A stretch of DNA of 30,908 bases. It comes from DASZTV01 sp036267875 (GTDB lineage Bacteria; Actinomycetota; Actinomycetes; JAFAQI01). Below the pieces are notes generated by a model. That model worked only from the letters and a program-made list of their open reading frames with translations. It ran no database searches and was not told the DNA's origin. The stretch covers positions 1 to 30,908 of the forward strand of contig DATAVE010000193.1 in the NCBI GenBank assembly GCA_036267875.1. Reading direction: 5' to 3'. Below, one piece after another: positions 8,361 to 14,776 of the stretch (positions are counted from its first letter, which is position 1; every line of letters begins with the position of its first letter). The position numbers and the translations under genes are program-made.

Positions 8361-9260
8361 ATGGATGCAATCGAAGTTCACCAGCTGACGAAGCGTTACG
8401 GATCTTCGCTCGCGGTCGACGATCTGAGCTTCACCGTCGAGCCCGGCAAGGTCACCGGCTTCCTCGGGCCCAACGGCGCGGGGAAATCGACGACCATGCG
8501 GATGATCGTCGGACTCGACCGGCCGGACAACGGATGGGCGCACATCGGCGGCAAGCCGTATCGCGACATCGCCAACCCGCTGCGCAGTGTGGGTGCGCTG
8601 CTCGAAGCAAAGGCACTTCACCCGGGCAGAAGCGCCCGCGAGCATCTGCGCTATCTCGCGGCCAGTCAGGGGATCGCCTTCAACCGAGTCGACGAGCTGC
8701 TCGAGCTGGTCGGTATTGCCAACGCCGCCGACCGCCGTGTCGGTGGATTCTCGCTCGGCATGGGTCAGCGGCTCGGAGTCGCTGTCGCGTTGCTCGGCGA
8801 CCCTGGCGTCGTCATCCTCGACGAGCCGGTCAACGGCCTCGACGTTGACGGCGTGCGCTGGATCCGTGAGCTGTTGCGGTCGCTCGCCCAGGAGGGCCGC
8901 ACCGTCTTGCTGTCGAGTCATCTGCTTGCCGAGGTCTCCGTCACTGCAGATCACCTCGTGGTGATCCAGCGCGGCCGGCTCGTCGCCGACTGCCCGACCG
9001 AGCAGCTCACCGCCGCCGACGCCGGCACTGTGCTGGTCGTCGCCCCGCAACGTGACGAGCTCGCCCAGGTGTTGACGAAGTCGGGCGCCGCGGTCGAGGT
9101 CTGCGACATCGACTCACTCGTCGTCAGCGGCATGCGCGCCGCACAGATTGGCGATCTGGCACTCGCGGCCCGACTCGCCGTCCACCAGCTCACTCCCCGC
9201 CAGACCTCGCTCGAGGATGCGTTCCTCGAACTCACCGAATCCATTGGGAGCACGTCATGA
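8361..9260 (+). CDS. ABC exporter ATP-binding subunit (DrrA/CcmA-like)
   Basis: This is a 299-residue nucleotide-binding subunit. Walker A is GPNGAGKST at 36-44. The signature loop is SLGMGQRLG (131-139), a variant of LSGGQ typical of this subfamily. Walker B is VVILDE at 150-155, and the switch histidine is H187 in 'LLSSH'. The Q-loop position reads 'ALLEAK', so the usual glutamine is replaced, as seen in related actinobacterial exporters. It energises the permease encoded by the next gene, whose ATG overlaps this stop (ATGA, 9257-9260). The substrate is unknown; lipids, antibiotics or peptides are typical of the family. Its position, divergent from a two-component system, suggests regulated resistance or efflux. 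Confidence 0.93.
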   Translation: MDAIEVHQLTKRYGSSLAVDDLSFTVEPGKVTGFLGPNGAGKSTTMRMIVGLDRPDNGWAHIGGKPYRDIANPLRSVGALLEAKALHPGRSAREHLRYLAASQGIAFNRVDELLELVGIANAADRRVGGFSLGMGQRLGVAVALLGDPGVVILDEPVNGLDVDGVRWIRELLRSLAQEGRTVLLSSHLLAEVSVTADHLVVIQRGRLVADCPTEQLTAADAGTVLVVAPQRDELAQVLTKSGAAVEVCDIDSLVVSGMRAAQIGDLALAARLAVHQLTPRQTSLEDAFLELTESIGSTS

Positions 9261-10054
9261 CACGCGTCACTTCGACAACCGAGGTCCGTCAGCTGATGAG
9301 AGCTGAGTGGATCAAGCTGCGGTCACTGCGTTCCAGCAAGTGGACGATCGCAGCACTTGTGGCGACGACCGTCGGTCTCGGTGCGCTGATCAGCTTCGAG
9401 GCCGCGTCGCAGTTCCACAGCTTCTCCTCGCACGACAAGGCGACCTGGGATCCGACGAACAACAGCCTCGCCGGCGCCGCGTTCGGCGAGCTGGCGGTTG
9501 CGGTCTTCGGCGTACTTGCAATCACTGCCGAGTACGCGAGCGGCACGATCCGCAGCAGCGTTGCGGCGGCTCCTCGGCGTACGCCGCTGTTGCTGGCGAA
9601 AGCCGTGGTTTACGGCGGCGTGGCGCTGGTGGTCGGCGAGGTCATCTCGTTCGCGTCGTACTTCATCGGCCAGTCACTGCACTCCGGTCGTGCGCCGGTG
9701 AGCAACATCGGTGATCCCGGCGTGATCCGCGCGATCGCAATGACCGGTGGCTACCTCGCGCTCGTCTGCTTGATGGCGCTCGGCATTGGCCTTGCCCTAC
9801 GGCACACCGCCGGTGCCATCGCGTCGATGGTGGCGCTGCTGTTGGTGCTCCCGGGCGTCTTCGCTGCCTTGCCGTCTTCGGTCCAGAACTCAGTGCTGAA
9901 GTTCATGCCGGAGCAGATAGCGGCGAACTCGACGGGCGCGGTGCTTCACGAGCCGCACTATTTCGGTCCGTGGACCGGGATGTCGCTGCTCGTCATCTAC
10001 GCGGCCGTGGCCATGGCGATCGGGACGTGGACGTTCGCGCGCCGCGACGTCTGA
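9257..10054 (+). CDS. ABC-2 type exporter permease
   Basis: This is a 265-residue integral membrane protein with about six hydrophobic segments: near 30-48, 72-94, 114-136, 157-179, 186-206 and 237-258. An amphipathic N-terminal stretch, 'LMRAEWIKLRSLRSSKW', is typical of ABC-2 permeases of the two-gene exporters. It forms the membrane channel for the ATPase encoded just upstream, with a 4-bp ATGA overlap for stoichiometric translation. It ends 5 bp before the stop of the convergent secreted-protein gene, leaving almost no room for a separate terminator. Confidence 0.9.
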   Translation: MTRVTSTTEVRQLMRAEWIKLRSLRSSKWTIAALVATTVGLGALISFEAASQFHSFSSHDKATWDPTNNSLAGAAFGELAVAVFGVLAITAEYASGTIRSSVAAAPRRTPLLLAKAVVYGGVALVVGEVISFASYFIGQSLHSGRAPVSNIGDPGVIRAIAMTGGYLALVCLMALGIGLALRHTAGAIASMVALLLVLPGVFAALPSSVQNSVLKFMPEQIAANSTGAVLHEPHYFGPWTGMSLLVIYAAVAMAIGTWTFARRDV

Positions 10055-10059
10055 TGGGA

Positions 10060-10833
10060 TCAGTCGGACCCGGGTGTCGCCCAAGTGGTGATGCCCTGCG
10101 CGTCACAGTCGGCGAAGCCGTTGACGTACCAGGTCATGAGCTGCCCGCCACTCGCTGCTTGCGCGACCAGCAGCGACCACGCGCCGTTGAGGTCGAGTGG
10201 TCCGCCCACCCGGCCGACGTGTTGCGGCGCGACGGTGGCATGCAGCTTCGAGCGGTTGTGTCGCCCGAGGTAGAGCGTGCCGGAGCTGACGCCGACGACG
10301 GTGGAGGTGCCGCTGTCCGTGCCCGGGATGAACTGAATGTGCACCGAGTCGCAGGGAGCGTTCTTCACCACGAGCGCGGTGTAGGTGCCGCGACCGTTGT
10401 AGAACTGGAACGTGTAGTGGAAGTTCGCAGCCGGCGTGCTGTAGGCGTGGGTTGGCAGATTGAACAGCTGGGCGAACTTCACCTTTCCGAAGACCCGCAG
10501 CTTGTGCCCGACGGCGCTGACAAGCTGGCCGTGCGTGGTGTATGCCGCGAGCCGGAGGTCGTAGACCCCGATCTGGAGTGCGGGAAGGGTGACCGTGCCG
10601 GTGGTCGAGTGCAACTTCTTGACGGTCTGCCAGGTGGTGCCGGACAGGCGCTGGAGGGCCACGGCGTCGGAGCCCGCGCCCGACACGCTGTAGGTCACCG
10701 TTGCGGCCTTGTTCGCATGCGCGTGGGCCGGAACCTTCAGGTGCAAGGTGGGATGACCGGCGGCGTCGACCGGCGACGCCGCGAGCATCGATGCGCTCAG
10801 CGCGAGTCCAACCAGGCAGGCAATCCGTCGCAT
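10060..10833 (-). CDS. Secreted hypothetical protein, probably beta-sandwich
   Basis: The ATG at 10833 gives a 257-residue protein. This start is chosen because GAGGAGCG precedes it at good spacing and it begins a clean signal peptide (MRRIACLVGL..., cleavage likely after SPVDAA near residue 25). Longer upstream reading is not supported. The mature part is rich in Thr, Val and Gly with alternating hydrophobic residues. Residues ~30-105 resemble an Ig-like strand pattern (VTYSVSG..., LQRLSGTTWQTV, YDLRLAAY). The C-terminal half has two Cys (in 'NAPCDSV' and 'FADCDAQG') that could pair. No enzymatic motif is visible and I do not recognise the family. Confidence 0.75.
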   Translation of the reverse strand: MRRIACLVGLALSASMLAASPVDAAGHPTLHLKVPAHAHANKAATVTYSVSGAGSDAVALQRLSGTTWQTVKKLHSTTGTVTLPALQIGVYDLRLAAYTTHGQLVSAVGHKLRVFGKVKFAQLFNLPTHAYSTPAANFHYTFQFYNGRGTYTALVVKNAPCDSVHIQFIPGTDSGTSTVVGVSSGTLYLGRHNRSKLHATVAPQHVGRVGGPLDLNGAWSLLVAQAASGGQLMTWYVNGFADCDAQGITTWATPGSD

Positions 10834-10948
10834 TGAACGCTCCTCGAATGTGTCGCTGCGTACCCCTTGATCGTTTACCCAACCGTGTATCGGGCATAAC
10901 CACAACAAGTACCGAACGACTCAAGCAGCGGGCCGATCGTTGCGTGCT

Positions 10949-10972
10949 GTCGCACCCGACCGGGAGTGCGAC
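10949..10972 (+). promoter_or_regulatory. Inverted repeat upstream of small-protein gene
   Basis: GTCGCAC (10949-10955) and GTGCGAC (10966-10972) are perfect inverted 7-mers. The inner bases extend the stem by about two more pairs if one A is bulged. It lies 25 bp before the ATG at 10998, so it could be a repressor operator or a hairpin in the 5' leader. Confidence 0.4.
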
Positions 10973-10997
10973 CACAGCCCTTGAGGAGTGATTCGGA

Positions 10998-11318
10998 ATG
11001 GCAGCGCCCTCTTCGACTTCGACCAGGTCAGCGCCGATGCAGCGGTGCTGTCCTCAGCACCGTGATTGGTCGACGCTTGCTGACCATCTCCTCGACGACT
11101 TCTCGGCCGAACTGCCCGAGCGGGTGTTGCGCTGCCTCATCGACGCGCGCGTACTCACCGACCGGATGGGCCTGGAGTCCACCGACGCGCTGGAGACCGC
11201 CGAGCTGATGACGCGCCACAGCCTGATGCTGAGCACCGGCATGCTTGTCGACTCGGCGCGGACCGACCCGCAGACGCATCGAACCAGCAGCGAGGTCGTT
11301 GAGCACGAACTCGTCTAG
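10998..11318 (+). CDS. Small alpha-helical conserved hypothetical protein
   Basis: This is a 106-residue protein with no signal peptide or membrane segment. The core (about 23-85) reads as three or four helices ('WSTLADHLLDDFSAELPERVLRCLIDAR', here split by eye, then 'ETAELMTRHSLMLSTG'). It resembles short actinobacterial hypothetical proteins I recall with an 'ADxLLxDFS...' start. A strong GAGGAG site sits 8 nt before the ATG at 10998. The N-terminus has a Cys-Cys-x-x-His cluster ('QRCCPQH'). The TAG stop shares a CTAG palindrome with the stop of the convergent nitronate monooxygenase gene. Its function is unknown. Confidence 0.7.
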   Translation: MAAPSSTSTRSAPMQRCCPQHRDWSTLADHLLDDFSAELPERVLRCLIDARVLTDRMGLESTDALETAELMTRHSLMLSTGMLVDSARTDPQTHRTSSEVVEHELV

Positions 11319-12361
11319 CTGTCGGTCGCCAGCCACTCGAGGATCGTCGCCGCAGGTTCCTCGCGAGCCTCGCGATAGCCGGTGCCTGCCCAGAGGTTGA
11401 CCAACTCGGGATCGCCGGCGGCGGCTGCGGCTTTTCGCAGTGCGCCGGTCAGATGGTGCACGGCCGGGTATCCGAACGGCGCGATCGCCTCGAAGCGCGA
11501 GATGAACTCGTTGGGCAACCCACGGGCCGGCCGACCGGTGAACGCCTTCGTGACGACAGGGTCGCCGCGATCGTGGTCGGCGACCGCAGTTCGATGCACC
11601 GCTGAGGCGCCGCTTTCGACGGCTCGGATGAGCAGCGTGCCGACCATCACCGCTCCTGCTCCGGCCGCCAGTGCCGCAGTGACGTCGGCCGGCCCGGCGA
11701 CCCCGCCCGCCGCATAGACCGGCAACCGAGTGAGTCGACAAACTGCCGCGACCAACTCGGGCAACGGCCGGTCCTCGCTGAGACCTCGTGGATCGAGTAC
11801 GCCACGATGCCCGCCTGCGGCGGCGGACTGCACGGCGAGGGCGTCGACACCGGCAGCCTCCGCGGCGGCCACCTCGGTCGGCGAGGTCACTGTCTGAACC
11901 GTGTAGCTGCCCGCATTTGCAAGGGCACTGATCACCGACGTGGGCGGGACGCCGAACGTGAAGCTGACCACTGGTACCGGGGTGGTGAGCAACAGGTCGA
12001 TCTTGTCCGACCATGCGTCGTCGTCCTCGAGCGGTTCGCTGTTCGCAACCTCCAGGTCGTAACGGCCGGCGACGGTCTGGACTGCAGCGGCGTACCTGAC
12101 GTACTCGGCTCGATCCACGGGCAGTGGGTTTGGCGCGAAGAGATTGACCCCGACAACGTCGGTCGTCGTACGGACCTCCGAGAGCTGCGTCGCCAGCGCA
12201 TCGGCTGACTTGTAGCCGCCTGCCAGGAAGCCGAGGCTCCCCGCCGACCATGCTCCGGTCACCAACGCCGGCACGGTCGGCCCGCCCGCCATCGGTGCCG
12301 CGATCACCGGGTTCGTGACGCCGAGCGCGGCCAGTGGCGCGGAGATTTGTGAGGCACTCAC
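11315..12361 (-). CDS. Nitronate monooxygenase / 2-nitropropane dioxygenase family FMN enzyme
   Basis: The fold is an FMN-dependent TIM barrel. The N-terminal strand 'NPVIAAPMAGG' sits near residues 17-27. The catalytic-type histidine is in 'QSAAAGGHRG' (about residue 185), and the phosphate-binding glycines are in 'YAAGGVAGPADV' and 'GAVMVGTLL'. The family oxidises alkyl nitronates such as propionate-3-nitronate; some members are FMN enoyl reductases. I place the start at GTG 12361 (348 aa) because TACGGT lies 7 nt upstream, the leaderless pattern seen at other genes here. An ATG at 12379 would add six residues but would leave only 14 bp to the divergent gene. It ends inside a CTAG shared with the convergent small gene. 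Confidence 0.88.
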   Translation of the reverse strand: MSASQISAPLAALGVTNPVIAAPMAGGPTVPALVTGAWSAGSLGFLAGGYKSADALATQLSEVRTTTDVVGVNLFAPNPLPVDRAEYVRYAAAVQTVAGRYDLEVANSEPLEDDDAWSDKIDLLLTTPVPVVSFTFGVPPTSVISALANAGSYTVQTVTSPTEVAAAEAAGVDALAVQSAAAGGHRGVLDPRGLSEDRPLPELVAAVCRLTRLPVYAAGGVAGPADVTAALAAGAGAVMVGTLLIRAVESGASAVHRTAVADHDRGDPVVTKAFTGRPARGLPNEFISRFEAIAPFGYPAVHHLTGALRKAAAAAGDPELVNLWAGTGYREAREEPAATILEWLATDS

Positions 12362-12368
12362 GTCCCAA

Positions 12369-12374
12369 ACCGTA
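12369..12374 (-). promoter_or_regulatory. Candidate -10 box (TACGGT) for leaderless nitronate monooxygenase mRNA
   Basis: On the minus strand TACGGT is followed by 7 nt and then GTG at 12361. TANNNT 6-7 nt before the start codon is the usual leaderless arrangement in Actinobacteria. No -35 was recognised. Confidence 0.5.
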
Positions 12375-12393
12375 GACATGTCATCGTTTCGGG

Positions 12394-13086
12394 GTGCTGC
12401 TGATCCTTGCGGTGATCGCCGTGATCGCGGCGTGCGCGATCGGGATCCGCGGCTACCTGCGCAGGTACGACGCACTCGGCCGACGGCGACGCTTCCCGGT
12501 GATCAGCGTCTCGTTGCTCGTGGTTCTCGCGATCGTGCTGGCGTTGCCGGGCTTTCTGCGACACCGCGAAGAGGCGAAGCTCGACCATGTCGCGAGCATC
12601 CTGGTCGGTGCTCCTGCGACGGTGCATTGTGAGACGCTCGGCAACACCTTCACGGACGCCACTGGCGATCTCGGCTACGTGAAGTTCGACGCGAGTGGTG
12701 TCCCGGCGCACCACGCGACTATCGCGCGCGCCCAGTGTGCGGACCTGAAGCACTACTACGACGGCGACCAGGCACACCCCAGCCTCGATGAGGTCGTCGC
12801 AGTGCATGTGCTCACCCATGAGTCGATGCACATGCGCGGTCAGCCGGTCGAGGCGATGGCCGAGTGCGAGGCGCTGCAGCGCGATGCCGAGACCGCACAG
12901 CTCCTCGGCGCCACTCCGCAGGAAGGCCTCGACCTCGCGCGCGCGTACTGGACCGTCTACTACCCGAACATGCCTGGTGACTACCGATCCGGCGACTGCA
13001 AGCTCGGTGGCACGCTCGACGAGCAGTTACCTGATCCGCCGTGGACGACAGGCGACTACATCGCCGTCAAGCTCCCGGCGGGGTGA
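12394..13086 (+). CDS. Membrane-anchored protein with HExxH metallopeptidase-like motif
   Basis: This is a 230-residue protein. Two hydrophobic segments near 1-18 and 36-54 flank a basic loop (RRYDALGRRRRF), leaving a large, probably extracytoplasmic domain. That domain contains 'VHVLTHESMHMRG', giving an HExxH (H142, E143, H146), followed by 'EAMAECEALQ', where E153, E157 or E159 could be a third zinc ligand as in gluzincins. Cys residues at 79, 115, 158 and near the C-terminus could form disulfides. I infer a small zinc peptidase or a relic of one; no named family was recognised. The GTG at 12394 is the first start after an in-frame stop. Its end overlaps the convergent gene by 31 bp. Confidence 0.7.
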   Translation: MLLILAVIAVIAACAIGIRGYLRRYDALGRRRRFPVISVSLLVVLAIVLALPGFLRHREEAKLDHVASILVGAPATVHCETLGNTFTDATGDLGYVKFDASGVPAHHATIARAQCADLKHYYDGDQAHPSLDEVVAVHVLTHESMHMRGQPVEAMAECEALQRDAETAQLLGATPQEGLDLARAYWTVYYPNMPGDYRSGDCKLGGTLDEQLPDPPWTTGDYIAVKLPAG

Positions 13087-13403
13087 ACGGAGGTTGCTGC
13101 GGCTCGGCCATCTGGGGTGCCGGCTGGGTTTGACGGCGTTGCGCCCATCAGCACAACGATGCCGATGACGAGCAGCACGATCGCGGGGACATACGAATGA
13201 TGGCCGCACGCCCCGTCGGTTCCGGGCGCGAATGTGCCACTGCACTCGAGCGGGGAGCCGTTATGGCTGAACGTCACCACCGCCAGGACTCCGCCGACCG
13301 CGAAGAGGACGAACCCGACGAACGGCAAGGCGCTCAGCATTGCCAGCCGCCTCAGCACGACGGGTGTGACCGCCGTGTCGTCCGGTCGCTCCGGCTCGGT
13401 CAC
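13056..13403 (-). CDS. Small two-helix membrane protein
   Basis: This is a 115-residue protein with an acidic, Pro-rich N-terminus (TEPERPDDTAV). Hydrophobic segments lie at ~22-44 and ~70-87, and a short outside loop holds two Cys ('LECSGTF', 'GACGHHS') that may pair. The C-terminus is a low-complexity cytoplasmic tail. The start is GTG at 13403; CACACT lies 6 nt upstream, a weak leaderless-type -10. The 3' end overlaps the convergent HExxH protein gene by 31 bp. It resembles generic actinobacterial DUF membrane proteins, and no function can be assigned. Confidence 0.6.
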   Translation of the reverse strand: MTEPERPDDTAVTPVVLRRLAMLSALPFVGFVLFAVGGVLAVVTFSHNGSPLECSGTFAPGTDGACGHHSYVPAIVLLVIGIVVLMGATPSNPAGTPDGRAAATSVHPAGSLTAM

Positions 13404-13452
13404 CGTTGCAGTGTGCCACCGCTCGACTCCCGATGCCCTCTGGTCGCGGCGA

Positions 13453-14757
13453 CTAGCTAGCGGCTGGCCGGATGAAGATCGGGCTGGTCAGCGACTCCAT
13501 CAGCAGGTCGTCGCGACAGATGGTTGTCTGCTTGCCGACGATCGGGTCGCAGACATCCGTGCGCAGCGGCCGGGCATCCGGCTCGAGCAGCTCGGTGCGT
13601 AGGAACAGGGACGCCTTCGGAATGCCGTCGGCTCCCGGCTTGAAGGTGAGCGTCCCCGAGAGCGGCAGGTGTACGCGCACCGTGCCCTGGTCGGTCACGA
13701 TCTGCACGACTGAGCCTGGCAGCGCGTTGACCGTCCGAACTCGGTAGTTCGCGCCCGGAGTCACCTGGGAGCCGGCTATCGCCTCGTAGGTCCCGTCGTG
13801 GTTCGCGTCGGCCTCGAGATACATCTGCGCGCCCAGCTCGGTTGGTGGGAAGTCGGACACGAACGTGTGATGCGCCTTGATCCCGTCGAGGACTCCCTGG
13901 ATCGATCGCTGCGTGACGTAGACCCACGTAGTTGGGTCGCCGACGCCCTGGAAGGAGTCGGTGAGCCGCCAATGCGAGTCGCTGCCGCCCGTCACCCCGA
14001 CCTCGTCACCGCGTCGCAGGAACACGTCGTACCAGCGCAAGGAGAAGTTGTTGTCGTTCGCGCTGGGCAGTGGGTTCTGATAGGCCCACAACCCGATGTT
14101 CCAGACCTCGACGGTGTCCGGCACGATCTTGTGTCCGTAAGTGCCCAGCCAGTCCATGTCACTCGGGTGGTTGATCTGGAAGACGCCACCGTGCGCACGC
14201 AGTGCATCGGCAAGCTCCTGCATCCCGTGGACGGTCTTGTCCTTCGGGGTCGAGTCGCACCCGACGATCTGCTTCGTCGGCCTGTGATTGCCGTAGCAAG
14301 AGGTCGCCCCAAGCATCTGCACATGACCGGCCTGGGAGTTCTCGTAGCCAGGGATCGATACGAAGTCCGGATGAGCCTTCTCCCAGGCGATGACGGCGGG
14401 GTCGCTCTGGTTGATCACGTTGTTGTGGTCGGTGATCGCGACGTACTGGAGTCCTCGTTGGAGTGCCTCGTCGAGCCGGTCGACGGGCGGGAAGCCCCAC
14501 GTGTACGGCGCGGGACATGGCCGCCTGGCGGCGCGGTTCGGCTTCGTGTAGTCCCACGCCGTCAACGGGGTGATGCACGTGTCGTGGCCGTAGATCGTAT
14601 GGACGTGAAGGTCGCCAGGAATCCAGAAGCCCTGCGCGGCGGCTGGCTTGGCCGGCGAGGCAGCGCCACCGCTCGCGAACCCGAAGTAGCACACAATCGC
14701 CACGAGCCCGATCGCTGTGGAGCGTGCTCGACCTCGTCGGAGGCCGGCCAGAGGCAT
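13453..14757 (-). CDS. Secreted PHP/CehA-McbA-like metallohydrolase
   Basis: This is a 434-residue protein with an N-terminal signal peptide or anchor (about 12-32, then GGAASPAKPAA). The metal-binding PHP motifs are intact: GDLHVHT (H51, H53), ITDHN (D110, H111), a histidine in 'QINHPSD' (H197) and GGSDSHW (D260, H262). The polymerase-histidinol phosphatase superfamily hydrolyses phosphoesters. The exported CehA/McbA-like branch includes carbaryl hydrolase, so an ester, carbamate or phosphodiester substrate is possible. It follows the CocE-like hydrolase gene by 9 bp and is probably co-transcribed with it. One copy of the inverted-repeat sequence lies inside its signal-peptide codons and another touches its start. 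No good ribosome-binding site precedes the ATG at 14757. Confidence 0.85.
   Translation of the reverse strand: MPLAGLRRGRARSTAIGLVAIVCYFGFASGGAASPAKPAAAQGFWIPGDLHVHTIYGHDTCITPLTAWDYTKPNRAARRPCPAPYTWGFPPVDRLDEALQRGLQYVAITDHNNVINQSDPAVIAWEKAHPDFVSIPGYENSQAGHVQMLGATSCYGNHRPTKQIVGCDSTPKDKTVHGMQELADALRAHGGVFQINHPSDMDWLGTYGHKIVPDTVEVWNIGLWAYQNPLPSANDNNFSLRWYDVFLRRGDEVGVTGGSDSHWRLTDSFQGVGDPTTWVYVTQRSIQGVLDGIKAHHTFVSDFPPTELGAQMYLEADANHDGTYEAIAGSQVTPGANYRVRTVNALPGSVVQIVTDQGTVRVHLPLSGTLTFKPGADGIPKASLFLRTELLEPDARPLRTDVCDPIVGKQTTICRDDLLMESLTSPIFIRPAAS
14682..14696 (+). repeat. Inverted-repeat element, pair A left arm
   Basis: CGAAGTAGCACACAA, a 15-bp exact match to the element also found at 14759-14776, 25243-25262 and 25309-25328. 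This copy lies within the signal-peptide codons of the PHP-type hydrolase gene ('IVCYFG'). Confidence 0.9.
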
Positions 14758-14758
14758 G

Positions 14759-14776
14759 TTTGTGTGCTACTTCGAG
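14759..14776 (-). repeat. Inverted-repeat element, pair A right arm
   Basis: Read on the minus strand, CTCGAAGTAGCACACAAA matches 18 bp of the 20-bp arms at 25243-25328. It supplies the TCG AAG TAG end of the CocE-like gene and abuts the ATG of the PHP-type gene. With 14682-14696 it can form a 15-bp perfect stem with a 63-nt loop. Confidence 0.9.

Noticed and set aside
8230..8370. Upstream extension of the histidine kinase to 8370
   Set aside because: The added residues are not kinase-like and would overlap the start of the divergent ABC gene; ATG 8229 opens the first membrane segment cleanly.
6233..10889. ACCGTGTA shared upstream of two secreted-protein genes (6233-6240 and 10882-10889)
   Set aside because: An 8-mer is expected to recur by chance in 31 kb, and the distances to the starts differ (about 100 and 50 nt).
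14682..14776. Pair A as a CRISPR-like or insertion-sequence remnant
   Set aside because: There are only two copies in inverted orientation, no third repeat, no transposase and no target-site duplication visible.
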